Positions 25,001-35,354 of a DNA stretch of 64,000 nucleotides are shown piece by piece (within the stretch, counting starts at the first letter, position 1; each line of letters starts with the position of its first letter). The stretch comes from Saccharina japonica (taxonomy: Eukaryota; Sar; Phaeophyceae; Laminariales; Laminariaceae): assembly GCA_008828725.1 (NCBI GenBank), contig MEHQ01000061.1:186001-250000 (forward strand), read 5' to 3'. The notes below the pieces were generated by a model. The model was given only the letters and a program-made list of their open reading frames with translations, was not told where the DNA came from and made no database searches. Position numbers and translations under genes: made by a program.

Positions 25001-27536
25001 ACAACAGCAGTACACCATGCGCTCTTCTGTCTGATAGTCTGTATGCTGGTGTCTCTCCCTGGACTTGTACAAATGCCGGCCGTCGAGCAACTGCACGCTG
25101 TCTTGCAGTACAGCAGTACATCATGATGAGCTCTGCCTGATACTGGTAGTCTGTATGATGGTGTCTCTCTATACGCTCACAAAACGACGGCCGTACAGCA
25201 GCAGTACATCATGAGCTCTTCTGTCTGATAGTCTGTATGCTGGTGTCTCTCCCTGGAGCTGAAAAATGCCGGCCGTCGAGCAACTGCGTTACGGTAGTTG
25301 CACACCGAAAAAGCCCGCTGCTTCCGCCCGTTGCTGCTGCTGCTGCATGTATGTAGCTCTACATGACTTAGGCATGCGCTATAGCAGCAGTTCACATTAA
25401 TAATAGTTGATCGTGTGCTACTGATGTACCTCTGAATCATCAGCTCTGTCTGATGACCTGCAGGCTTGGTGCTGTCAGCAAAAAATGAAAAGCTAAAAGC
25501 TAATAGGGGCCATTTGTCACGAAGAAGAACTGTCTTACGGTCCGCTCGTAACGACCGACCCCAGTTTACGTAAATGTATAGTTGTTTATATACTTATCAA
25601 TCATCCCTAAATACTTCATTTTCACATTTTGGGGACTCCTTGGAAACATATCTTGATTTTAGTATTGAAAATAACATATTGATTTTAGTATGGAGATTTT
25701 ATCTTGGAATTAGTATGGACACTTTGACTTGATCCTAGTGGAGGGATTAGACCCCGGGCGGGAAAGCCCTCCGAATACGCGGTGAACCCCTTCCCTCCGG
25801 CGGAACCGCCCCGTTCCAGGGGACGGAGCGAGCAGTTCCTGGGAGGCCGCTTTCCCCCGCCCCCCGCTAGCCGAATTCGGGACCGTCGCCCGTTCTCTCG
25901 GCGGGGTCACCGAGGTGCCAATCGGGGTCGGGTGGCGGGCGGTAGAGCCGGTCCCTCGCGGGGCATACCGAAACCGGCATAGTCGTGAAGAGTCATTCGG
26001 ACATCACCACCACCACTACCGAAGCGTATTATATATAATGATACAAGGGGGCTTCGCCGGCGGCGTAATGGCCGCCGTCGAAGCTTAAGGCCCGGTAGCT
26101 TCCAGGCCAAATACAAGTTATATGCCAACGGAAGTTATCGCTGCCAAGGGCCCGGAGCAAAACAAATCCAGTGATCCCGGACGCAATGAACACTTATCAT
26201 AAGGAATATTAATGCAGAAGGGTTTTGAAGCTCCATAATAAGTGGCAGTTGCTATGCCCTGCCAACAACCCGTTCGATGCCTTCTGATGGGCTCAACGTC
26301 GATAGATACTGGTAGTGTAGGTAATACTTCACCCAATTCAATACCATCAAAACACGGTTAATGCTTCAGTCCGACACGCTCTGACACAACACCCTCCCGA
26401 TCGGACCGAGACAGTATTCGCCCACGCCAAATAACACACCAATAGTGTTGGGGATCACATACCGATCTTGGTAAACACGTGTGATATGCCTGAGCACCAA
26501 CTAACTAACTAACTGTTTTTCTTGTTCGCGACATCGGTGGGAACGTATCTGAGAAACCGGCTCAACCGCCCCCCAGCCATGACCGAAAGAAAGCCAGAGC
26601 CATGAACAAAACCAACAACAAAAACATGAGTACACCGTCAAATTCACGCGGAAAACACTACTCGTTCTAGGGTCGTCCAAACCACAAACACGCCAATTAT
26701 AATACGCGAGGAAATCTGATAAACATATATATGTGGAAACGACCTCGCCTGTTATCGCTTACTATAAACAGGACATACATGATAGTAACGACTACATTTG
26801 CACATGTAGAGGCGAGCTTTTTTGTACCTACCTCGAGTAATGAGAGTACTCAAATATTGGCGGGCAAAATACTGCGGTTAATGGGATCATAGCGCAAGCC
26901 CAAAAATGCCACTACTGACTGACAGAACCTCGAGTACAGGCCGTACCCGCGTTACCGAACCCCGAAACACTTGAAGTACAGGCAGAGCAGTATTCACAGT
27001 ACATGATGAACTACTGCGAATACTTGTAGTTGCTGGTTTAGTTATTTTCCATCAAAGTCATCGCCACAATGCAAGTCTGTTGTCACAGGACAGGTTCCAA
27101 TAACTCTGGGGGGGAGTATTACCTTCAGTAGTGAAATAAATTAACACGAACACATATTACCCGTACTGAAATAACTGCAACAAACCGTGGTACATACTCC
27201 CCAAATACTGGAAGTAAATACACACTCTAAGGGCAGTTCATGTTCAGAGAGCACAGCAGGGAGGCGCAGATAGATAGATAATGCGAACGAATACTACTAT
27301 TAATGCATTATTTTTCCACCCTCCAACTCTTCTTAAGCAGCCGTACTGCAGTCCAATACATTACAACGCGCAAAGTCGCTGGAGCAAACAGAGCGTGCGC
27401 GTGTTGGCCTCGAAGTGTCGTGTCATGTATTTGGGTTGCGAACGGGTTGGGTTGGGTTCGGGGACGGACGGGGACGGGTCGCACATCAGTAATTTCGAAG
27501 AAGAGCGACGCGATAAATCAATCTGCTGGTGCGGGG

Positions 27537-27586
<50 letters not shown>

Positions 27587-28010
27587 ACTCATAGTTCGGC
27601 TGATTGCGTGACCAAAATAATACCAAAGCAACAACAACAACGACAATAACAAAGGAAGGTAGTATGATATGTGTTTCACAATAATCCAGAAAAATACACA
27701 CTACAGTATTAATTCTATCATCCTTCTCACTTCAACTATTATTAATAGTAGCACACTATATCTAAATCTACAACAACATCAGTATGTATTAAAAACACTG
27801 ATACGAAGACTCTACGTAACTTATGATATGTACAGTGGGGGTCCCCCAATAAGGCGGTCTGAGCAAGGCGGTGTCCCGATATAAGGCGGCACAATCGCTT
27901 GGCGCGACTGGAGAATCGCACTCATAACCTGGAATGAAAAAGGCGGCTTCCCTCTATAAGGCGATCATATTGCTCTGGCACGCCACCGGTCGTATATGAT
28001 ACCACGTACG

Positions 28011-28042
<32 letters not shown>

Positions 28043-30300
28043 TGTATGTATGTATGTATGTATGTATGTATGTATGTATGTATGTATGTATGTATGTATG
28101 TATGTCGACGTTGAGGCCAGGGTGGTTCTATACTCCTAGCGTCCCCGCGTCCTCGGGTTTGAGGGTGACTCTATTTTCTATCGTGTATTTTTGGAATAGA
28201 AATCGGTGACGCGATTATATCACGCTGCGTTTGCATCACCATTGTTCGGCTGGTTCGTGCCCATTGGAGATCGGCGGTGGCCCGAATAAAGGGTTGTATC
28301 GCAGCAGCTTGTGTTTCGCTCGAAAGGTGGTCGCCGCAGGTTCTCAACAGAGGCTTAGACCTTGACATAGAGGTGCTGCAGTGGTCGAAATTGTTATAAA
28401 TTTGGGGTGCGAAACATAAGACAAAAAAAAACTCCCAACTGAATGGTTTTAGGCGCTTCACTCGCGGACAACTACAGTGCTACAGCTCCTCACAGGAATC
28501 TACAGCCCGCGAAATGGAGGGATGCTCCTGAGGTCTGTGGCGGCGTCGGGTGCACCGGGTCTGCCACATTATTCATATTTGTTCATTTACTTCCATGGAT
28601 GTAAAAACTTACTTCCACCAGACAAAGTGTTTTTTACTCTCATGAAAACGTTTACTTTGATGAACGCAAATGTACTTCCATGACGTAAACAAACGTTTGC
28701 TTCCATCAAAAAGCAAATTTGATGAAAGTAAAAGAACTTTCATGGAAGTAAATTTACTTATTCGCGGAAAAATTCATTGAAGTAAACCGTATTTACTTCC
28801 ATGGATGTATAAGCACTTCCATGGTTCCGTGTAAGTTTCCGTTTGAAGAGAACCTTCGGTGACTATTATTTGACAGACCTGCTGTTGTGTGGACCCGCAC
28901 TGCGCGCTATACTATTAATAGCTTGTATATCCCGTTTGTAATTGGTCCACGTTTTGGTAATCGGGATGGGCCCACTTTGGGTGAGACGATGTAAGATCTG
29001 GAAGCAGGTGGTGAATTCATGCCCTCGACTCAGTCTTTTAATTCCATGGAAGTACAAGTTTAATTTACTTGGGAGTAACAAAACTTCCATGGAAGTAACA
29101 TTTTACTCGGATGCAAGTAAAAAACGATCTGTGAAAGCAAATTTTACTTCCATGAGAGTAATCACAAAAACTTTCATGAAAGTAAAAACAAAAACCTTTG
29201 TAAAGTAAAAATAAAACTTTCGTGGAAGTCAAATTTGCTTCGATGAGAAAAAAAACAACTTTCGGGGAAGTAAAGTTTAGTTTCATGGAAATAAAAAAAA
29301 ATCGAGGAACATTTCACGGAAGTAAACTCAAAAGTAAAATAATGTGGTAGATCGGATGCACCAGACACCAGACAGCAGCCGTCACAGGCAGCCAAAAACG
29401 ACTCGCGAAAGCAGCCATCGCCATTCTGGTTATTATCTAGGATAAAGTATTGAAATCGGGGAATTAGTTGTGGCCCGCGTGTGGTTCCAGTGTTATGAGA
29501 AGGGTGATACGAAAAACGCGCGAAAACACTACTTCAGAGACTAACCCTAACCCTGACCCCTATCCCAACCCCGCCCCGGCCCTCACGAGTTTGTCTCGAA
29601 ACAGTTAAGCGTTTTTGGTTTTGAAGGCTTGGTCGACCAAACTACGTGAAGTAACCGCATTCGTATACTAAAATATTCACCGATTTCTTTAAATTATCCT
29701 ATATACGAATTCAGTGATGCGGTAAAGGCTACTGAATCGCGAGGTGCTTTCGTGTACTCGAAGTTGCGACCCAGGAACACAACATAAATCCCAAAATCGC
29801 GTTAAAAAAAACAAAATCACGCGCGGGGGCATATAACACAATGGCTACATAACCTATGAAGAAATGGCCTTCATTAAAAAAATGCTGTTCTCCAAGTGGA
29901 TATCAATTTCGGGTCGTCGCCGAATATGCTGCAGAACGAAAAACTACGTTTGCAATTATATGTATGACGTAGTAAGTTACCAGGCCCAGAAAGGGTGAAA
30001 AATATGGCCGAAGCTCTGGATTCTTGATTATTTGCATCAATAGAGGGGCTGCATTATTGCTGCATATTATTTTCTCTCTTTCGCTAAACTAATTAATTAT
30101 ACCCCCCCCCCATACCACGAACAACCTAACTAAAATAATGTATAATACTATACTATGTATAATACTGTTAATAGAATGTTGGATCTCAAAAGACTGGAAT
30201 CTTCACTCGCTAATATATACACCGATCTACGCATTATACGACTGTACCGCTACGGTAACACGCGTCGCTACTGCTCTTTTAAGGCGCGGTTGCTACGGGT

Positions 30301-30332
<32 letters not shown>

Positions 30333-32540
30333 AACTGCAGCTAAAGATGCACGAATCACACCCACAGCAGGTACTGTCTTCCCCCTTTCGCCAAACTAGT
30401 TACTCATTGACCATCCACTTATAAAACGTACTTGGTACTCGTATCATATAGATATACACTATTGCTATCCCCCTTTGTTCCCACCTTTTCGCTAAATAAA
30501 TTAATTACCCATTACCCGTCCACTTATAAACATACTTGGTGGAGATACGTATACAATACTGTTTTTTCCCTTTGTTCCCCGCCCCCTTGCGCTAAATTAA
30601 TTAATCACCCATTACCCATCCATCGGTAAGAATACTTGGTAAAGACATACCGGTACAATACAATAGTACGCGACACCAGTTAATACTCTGTTATTTCTGG
30701 CCAGGCTGGAATTCGTATGGAAGGCAGGGTGTGCCCCACACTATTTCCAGTACAAAACACGTCATGTTTTTATTTCGTCTATTACGGAGGACCATAGTGT
30801 GTGTGTGTGTTCTTCACATTAAATAGTAAATAGGACCAAATATGGTTAGTAAAAAATGGGAAGTATATAGGTTTTTGTGTACAACGTAGGTCCTATTTAC
30901 TAGTATTTACTATGGTCCTTGCCCGTAATAAAACTCCAGCGTGAAATTCTTAACTGCCGAGTTCTTAAGCGATGTCGCGTACTAACTGTATCGTTCTCCC
31001 CCTTTCGCTAAATTAAATAATTACCCATTACCACCCACTTATAAACTGTCATTGTCGGATGGGAAATGAAACCCTATTAGTTCTACTGCAGTAAAACTTC
31101 GAAATACCGATCTTGGTTGCAGATCCCTGCTTTATTTCCAAGTCGAATATATGTACGAGTGTATATATATAATATATATATATATTGCCGGAATGCCTAC
31201 GCGCGCCTACTTGGCAACCCTTTCCTCAGGCAATAGACGTATTATTATAGTAGAAAGACCTCTGGGGCGACCGGTCTGCATCACTACATTATAATTAGTA
31301 GCCTATGCAGTACTAATTTCGGCCGCTATAGCAGTGTACTCCTGCACTGCTGAAGCTGATAGCATGTCGTTGTTGCTGTTGCTGTTTGATGGTGTTTTAT
31401 CTGCCAGTCTATATGGTATTCCGCAATCACGAAACAAACAGGTACAGCAGCAGCAGCAGCAGCAGTAGGTTTGGCGGCACTCACCGCTCCGCCATCGTCC
31501 AAGGCCCGGTTGTTTGTCACCTGCGTACCCCCTCCCAAGGTCATCGAAGACGCGGAAATCGCGCCAGCGTACTTGCCCGCGGTGTTGTTTCCAAACGTGC
31601 ACGCGTTGATCGACATGGTGGTGTCAAGCCCCCCGTGCAAAGCCCCTCCCGAGAGCAGCGCGTGATTTCCGCTGAATACAGAGTCGGTGATGTCCACGTT
31701 GGCAAACAAGAACATAGCGGCCCCGCCTCCATCGAGGTACGTAAAACCAACTACACTGAGCTCCTCCAATTTATAATCTTCATCTTGAACCGCGCGAGCA
31801 GCAGTGTTCGACACGAACTCCGCCTCTGTGATGTTGCATACAGCAGGCTGTTTGTTCGATCCCACCTCGCCTAACCCACAGAACAGCGCGCCGCCTCCGA
31901 TCGACTTGTTGTCCCTGAACTTCGATCCCCCTTTAACCACCAATTTGCCGTCGATGGCATGCACGGCACCACCGTATCGAGTAGCGCGGTTGCCCGAGAA
32001 CTTTCCCCCAACTATCATGATATCCCCACCATCGGCCCGCACCGCACCCCCGTTCCCGTCGGTTGCTATGTTGTTATCAAATACGCAGTTATCCAGCGTC
32101 AAGTTTGCCGACTCAGAAAAAATCGCGCCGCCGCTCGCTGCAGAACCTCCCCACAGCTTGAGCCGAGTCAGGGTCAGGCCACCACCCGACGAAACTTCGA
32201 AGAGACGAGTCGGGGAGCCACCGGCGTGCGCCTCGGCCAGAGCGTCCCCTCCCGTGACGGACAAAAATATGCCCTCCGCGATTGAGATTGGGACGTCTAG
32301 AGTGACAATGCCGATCCACTCAACCTCCACTTCCCCGCCGCCGGTGCAGTTCACAGCCGCTCGAAGCGGCCCCGTCCCAGTTGCGTTATCTACTCGAATG
32401 GGCGACGTTTGCGCTACGCCGCAAACCGTTTGCGCCGATGTCCGCACCGAGCTCAGGAGTAAGGCATATAGCAGTAGCAGTGTTGCGTGAACCAGGAAGA
32501 GCGATGATGCATGGTGGTGAACGCGGCGAAGACTCTCCAT
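13826..32540 (-). CDS. Gene A: secreted/surface beta-helix (Pmp-like) protein with polytopic membrane C-terminus, complete
   Basis: Ten exons join in one frame: 32540-31485, 21546-21384, 20462-20308, 19674-19520, 18812-17512, 17146-16125, 15678-15526, 15321-15024, 14590-14400, 14026-13826. They total 4695 nt, or 1564 residues plus stop. Every junction has GT-AG ends and compatible phase. Residues 1-37 form a signal peptide. Residues 40-700 carry GGA(I/V) and FxxN beta-helix repeats like chlamydial Pmp adhesins. An EGF-like Cys cluster lies at about 711-741, an Ig/BACON-like beta-sandwich (W-L..., PSSG.LPPN) at about 760-845, and a GYWR motif at 903-906 precedes a CxxC pair. Roughly eight to ten hydrophobic segments lie between about 967 and the C-terminus. 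I infer a plasma-membrane surface receptor or adhesin. The stramenopile family is often labelled 'polymorphic outer membrane protein', but its biochemical role is unknown. The inner start (32540) is chosen because it places the signal peptide at the N-terminus. Confidence 0.85.
16125..17146 (-). CDS. Gene A exon 6: first membrane segments and long hydrophilic loop
   Basis: The exon starts with YCSVC and completes the GPYC..C...NTCHSC cysteine motif. The first membrane segment is at about residues 967-996. A Ser/Arg/Pro-rich hydrophilic loop of about 170 residues follows. The next hydrophobic segments surround the conserved SSITGVEFP motif (about 1189-1197) and the LLATTLGPF segment. It ends TFV with donor GTGCGA in phase 0. 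Confidence 0.88.
17512..18812 (-). CDS. Gene A exon 5: end of beta-helix, EGF-like and Ig-like modules, GYWR
   Basis: The exon starts at FYGGFAF (phase 2 entry) and ends at ...GYKGP-C, split by the donor GTGAGT (phase 1 exit). It encodes the last beta-helix rungs, a six-cysteine EGF-like stretch (DCSVPGVCGAGECV onward) and a Trp/PSSG-containing beta-sandwich. A CxxC segment and the family signature RPGYWRS follow. The paralogous exon in gene B has the same boundaries and is 1304 nt against 1301 nt here. Confidence 0.88.
21946..22032 (+). repeat. (AAGC)n microsatellite
   Basis: About 21 perfect tetranucleotide units, just upstream (right) of gene A exon 2. Confidence 0.97.
23080..23620 (+). 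repeat. Degenerate ATCGATGGACAC repeat in gene A intron 1
   Basis: Same word family as 6950-7215, including GGCAACGGCCATCGATGGAT, TTGCCGTTGGCAGTTAGGYG (twice) and ACCATCGATGGACACGCC. Confidence 0.55.
24483..24931. mobile_element. Palindromic non-autonomous element with ATGA target duplication
   Basis: The two ends are inverted copies of about 50 bp beginning AACAGCCGATTTTC and including GAATTGCCTTTCCGATGAGA. ATGA flanks both sides (24479-24482 and 24932-24935). The uninterrupted sequence ACATCATGATGAGCTCTGCC survives at 25121-25140 in the neighbouring tandem repeat. The centre is an imperfect hairpin around GCATTTATG (about 24689-24721), so the whole element can fold on itself. Confidence 0.72.
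24932..25290 (+). repeat. Tandem duplication, unit about 195 bp
   Basis: Two units each contain GAGCTCTGCCTGATACTGGT, TCTGTATGATRGTGTCTCTC, TGCTGGTGTCTCTCCCTGGA and GCCGGCCGTCGAGCAACTGC. Each unit is itself two related half-units. Confidence 0.8.
25740..26110. other. GC-rich hairpin island inside gene A intron 1
   Basis: Much richer in G+C than its AT-rich surroundings. Contains strong hairpins, notably at 26051-26084 (GCTTCG..GGCGGC pairing with GCCGCC..CGAAGC) and at about 25946-25978 (GCCGGT...ACCGGC). No convincing reading frame. Its origin is unidentified. Confidence 0.45.
27538..27585 (+). repeat. 48-base G run
   Basis: Uninterrupted G homopolymer. True length is uncertain because such runs assemble poorly. 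Confidence 0.8.
28013..28105 (+). repeat. (TATG)n microsatellite
   Basis: About 23 tetranucleotide units in gene A intron 1. Confidence 0.97.
28575..29345 (+). repeat. Degenerate ~20-bp palindromic repeat (TTACTTCCATGGAAGTAAA)
   Basis: Variants of ACTTCCATGGA and GGAAGTAAAA occur every 20 bases or so in both orientations over about 770 bp, separated by an unrelated stretch at 28830-29020. Apparent repeat peptides (SFHES..) follow from the period. Confidence 0.7.
29478..29580 (+). repeat. Dispersed repeat ending in AACCCTAA-type tract, third locus
   Basis: GTGTGGTTCCAGTGTTATGA followed by ACTAACCCTAACCCTGACCC. It lies in gene A intron 1, outside the segmental duplication, so this is a dispersed family. 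Confidence 0.65.
30782..30928. mobile_element. Family 1 MITE in gene A intron 1
   Basis: TA flanks both ends. Inverted ends are TTACGGAGGACCATAGT and ACTATGGTCCTTGCCCGTAA. It contains a (GT)n expansion near its left end. Confidence 0.75.
31485..32540 (-). CDS. Gene A exon 1: signal peptide and first beta-helix block
   Basis: The 352 codons start at MESLRR, followed by a hydrophobic LLLLYALLL core and a probable cleavage after TSAQ. About eight beta-helix rungs follow with repeated GGAV/GGAI and N-x-A motifs. The donor is GTGAGT immediately after GGA-GCG (phase 0). An upstream in-frame ATG at 32576 would add 12 hydrophilic residues and is less likely. A (CAG)n tract begins about 12 bases into the intron. 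Reading through the donor stays open to 31326, so intron retention would give a secreted protein of about 404 residues ending in a poly-alanine tail. Confidence 0.85.
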
Positions 32541-33010
32541 GTCCGGCTGGACGCACCACTCGGCCCGGGGAGGCAAAATGCGATTGAACTACCACTCAGC
32601 CCGGGGAGGCAAAGTATGATTAAACTCGTTGGCAGCAATGAATGGTATTGCAATTTTGGTTGTAATGGCTGTGTTTTCCCCGAAACCATGAAAACACACA
32701 GAGGAAATTATTACGCAATGTCTGTACATAGTAGTGCCTATATACAACAGCAGCAGTAGTAGTAGTAGTAGCACCAGTACATCAGTACCCAATGGTTTCT
32801 TCGTAAACGACTGGTTTCCCGAACACGAGCAGGGAACAGCGCAATGGATGGAATACAAAGTACCGCCGCCCCATGTTCCACATATATACAGCGGCCGTAA
32901 GTAGCACGCATTTTCGAGTAGAGATCCCCGCGCTGACGATCAATTCAAGATTTACGACACGAAGTACATGTGGAACGAAGACATAAACATACATCATAGG
33001 GTAAGAACTA

Positions 33011-33777
33011 GGGTTTCAGCCAAAACCAGGTACACCTGGTCACTTTGGTGCCAAAAACAGGTACCACACTAAAATCAGGTACAAATCACACGCTAGGACA
33101 CCTGTCATTGGCCAGCCTCACATCGTACCCGATTTTGGCATGAAATGCCCAGGTACACCTGGATTTTGTCTACTTTGTTTATTATAGCTTTCAACTGATT
33201 TTGGCGAATTTTGAGCCAATCAGAGGCCATACTTACACTGTCTCCTATACGCCCGACACGAAGACACCACCACGCTACGTGCATACGACCCGCCACAACG
33301 ACTACAGAACGTATCATACGCGCGCATACAACGCAATGGACCTGTTGTAATATATCACGTACTGCTGCTTGCTGACACGGTACGGAAAGCGAGCAGTTCA
33401 GTCTCAAATTAAGTGCATGTTTTGTTCGTATGCTATCAATGTGGCTACGACTATGTATACTTGTACATACCTGGTACAAGACTACGGAAATACACGTCGT
33501 AGGAGTGAGTGTGATCACGAAAACAGTGAAAGCATACGACATATATTAATATCCATACTGAAAATAACATACAACATTTAACAAGAGTTTGGAGGACACA
33601 TACACATTCGCCATCATTCTGCTGTTCAGGCGCAAATTCAAGAGCATGCTTTATTATTTCTCACAGTAAAAAAGTGCTGAAAAACACCGTTCGTGGCGTG
33701 AGGTTTTTACTTGGTTTTAGTATATACCTGATTTTGGCTCAAATGGATCAGGTATACCTGATTTTGGCATTTTCCCC
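33011..33777. mobile_element. hAT-like non-autonomous DNA transposon
   Basis: Flanked by a perfect 8-bp direct repeat AAGAACTA (33003-33010 and 33778-33785). The ends are imperfect inverted repeats: the left contains GCCAAAACCAGGTACACCTG, and the right read inversely contains GCCAAAATCAGGTATACCTG. Subterminal copies of CCAAAATCAGGTA recur in both orientations at about 33045-33170 and 33715-33760. No transposase ORF is seen. An 8-bp target duplication is the hAT superfamily hallmark. It lies 471 bp upstream of gene A's start codon. Confidence 0.75.
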
Positions 33778-34142
33778 AAGAACTATCAGTATGCAGTATG
33801 CACAGCAGTCAGCACGTGGAATTACTTGCCACACGGACAATTGAGCGCGAGGCAGGTGTACGGGCCTTTGCCGTCGCATCGAGAACATATGTACATACAT
33901 ACCTGGTATGATATAACATACCTACACATGCATAAATATGTAAATATGCCGGTAGATGTTGACTTGTCATTGCTACTACTGCTGTGATGGGCTCCACTGC
34001 CAATGATACACTCTATCAGTACTATCACCATACCGTATTACCACTGCACTGCCACATCACCAGGTCACATATATAACCAGACAGCTTACTCGTACTCCAG
34101 ACAGCAGGGCACACCACACAACAAGGATTTCGTGTTGCATGG

Positions 34143-34250
34143 TCATACTATCCATCCATCCATCCATCAATCCATCCATCCACTCACCCATCCATCCACC
34201 CACCCATCCATCCACCCATCCATCCATCGATACATCCATTCATACAGCCA
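34143..34250 (+). repeat. (ATCC)n microsatellite
   Basis: CCAT/CCAC tetranucleotides with a few substitutions. Confidence 0.95.
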
Positions 34251-34475
34251 TACACCCATACATTCTACTGTAAAGTAAATACATACATACACCCATGCAT
34301 ACATAGAACATATACACACGTTATAACCTGCATATATTAATACATACACAGAGCACTGTACATCGAGACACGTTTCTGAACACAGCAGCAGTGATACATA
34401 ATGGCAGACAGAAATAACAGCAGTGTAACGGTATTTAATACAGGACGGCAACTATTTACAACCGTTCACAGGTGC

Positions 34476-35105
34476 TCGGAGTATACTCGATACTCGAGTT
34501 ATATCTCGCGAGTACACTCGGAGTATCGATTATTGTTCGTACTCCGAGTACTGAGATTATTAGAGAGTACTGGTGGCCTACGTACCTACGCGGAGTCCTT
34601 GGAGAATGAGCAGTAGTACTAAATGCCCAAATACTCCGAGTACTGGGAGTATGAGCTTTACTCGAGTGCAGGCAGTACTCGGAGTACAAACACCTGAAAT
34701 ATTTGGAGTGCAGGCAGTATCCGCAGAAAATAACCGCGAAATACTGCGAGTACACGAAGTACATGAGGTAGCTTTTTTTTTTCTCTAAAATACTCTTAAT
34801 ACTTTCAGGAAATGGGAGCATCTGTGATTTTTTAAGTGCTATAAACGCCAGTCACATGCTCCAAGAGCCTGGGAGTAATGACGGCCGAGTCTTTAAAATG
34901 ACGCAAATGTACTCCTACTGTAGTATACTTCACACTCCGAGTATACTCCGAGTATCGAGTACATTCCGTACTCGGAGTACTACTAGAAGTATTAGTAGAG
35001 TACTGACGGCCTGAATACTCGGAACATACTTGGGAGTATGAGCAGTACTGAAGGCCCAAATAGTACAAGGAGTACCCGCAGTATCGGACCTCGAAATACT
35101 CCAAG
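34476..35105 (+). repeat. Degenerate palindromic repeat (GTACTCGGAGTAC)
   Basis: Dozens of variants of TACTCGGAGTAC/GTACTCCGAGTA occur at irregular 15-45 base spacing. A second block lies at 36532-36655, beyond an unrelated insertion and a sequence gap. Related weak motifs are at 26920-27200. Confidence 0.7.
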
Positions 35106-35354
35106 TACAGTATAGGCCCGCCTATAGGAAAGTGCCCAACAAGAAACTAAAGCTCACTTTTGGCCGAACCTAAGAAACTAGCCCTAAGAAAGAGACCTGG
35201 ATTTGGCGACCAAGGTAAGAAATAGCCGTATAAGAAAGAGCAACATGCGGTCCGAGATTCAATTAAGAAAGGTGTAGTAGACTATATATACTGTATACGC
35301 ACAGAGGTGCAGTACTGTACTGCACCTATCGTACCCTCTACTGATATGCATACC

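Larger units (their letters stand above)
21547..31484 (-). other. Gene A intron 1 (9.9 kb), repeat-filled
   Basis: The intron lies between the phase-0 donor of exon 1 and the acceptor of exon 2. No beta-helix exon is visible on the minus strand within it. It holds an (AAGC)n tract, an accp-like short hairpin near 22475-22501, a degenerate repeat built on ATCGATGGACAC, a palindromic element at 24483-24931, a ~195-bp tandem duplication, a GC-rich island, a 48-G run, a (TATG)n tract, a degenerate ACTTCCATGGAAGTAAA array, an AACCCTAA tract and a TA-target MITE. Other introns in this gene are 0.1-0.9 kb, so this one is exceptional. Confidence 0.7.

Noticed and set aside
25907-26128. Minus-strand reading frame with 'AGFGMP' resembling mitochondrial cox1
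   Set aside because: Similarity is limited to a few residues and the following residues do not fit the family. Not enough to call a mitochondrial insertion.
27303-27649. ORFs encoding poly-glycine
   Set aside because: They are translations of a 48-G homopolymer in an intron.
27832-27960. Possible Tc1/mariner terminus (TA then CAGTGGGGGTCCCCCAATAA)
   Set aside because: Only one end is visible. Repeated ATAAGGCGG words nearby do not define a second terminus.
35107-35275. Further family 2 MITE (CAGTATAGGCCCGCCTATAGGAAA-like start)
   Set aside because: The left end and TAAGAAA motifs fit, but I could not find a matching inverted right end or TA duplication.
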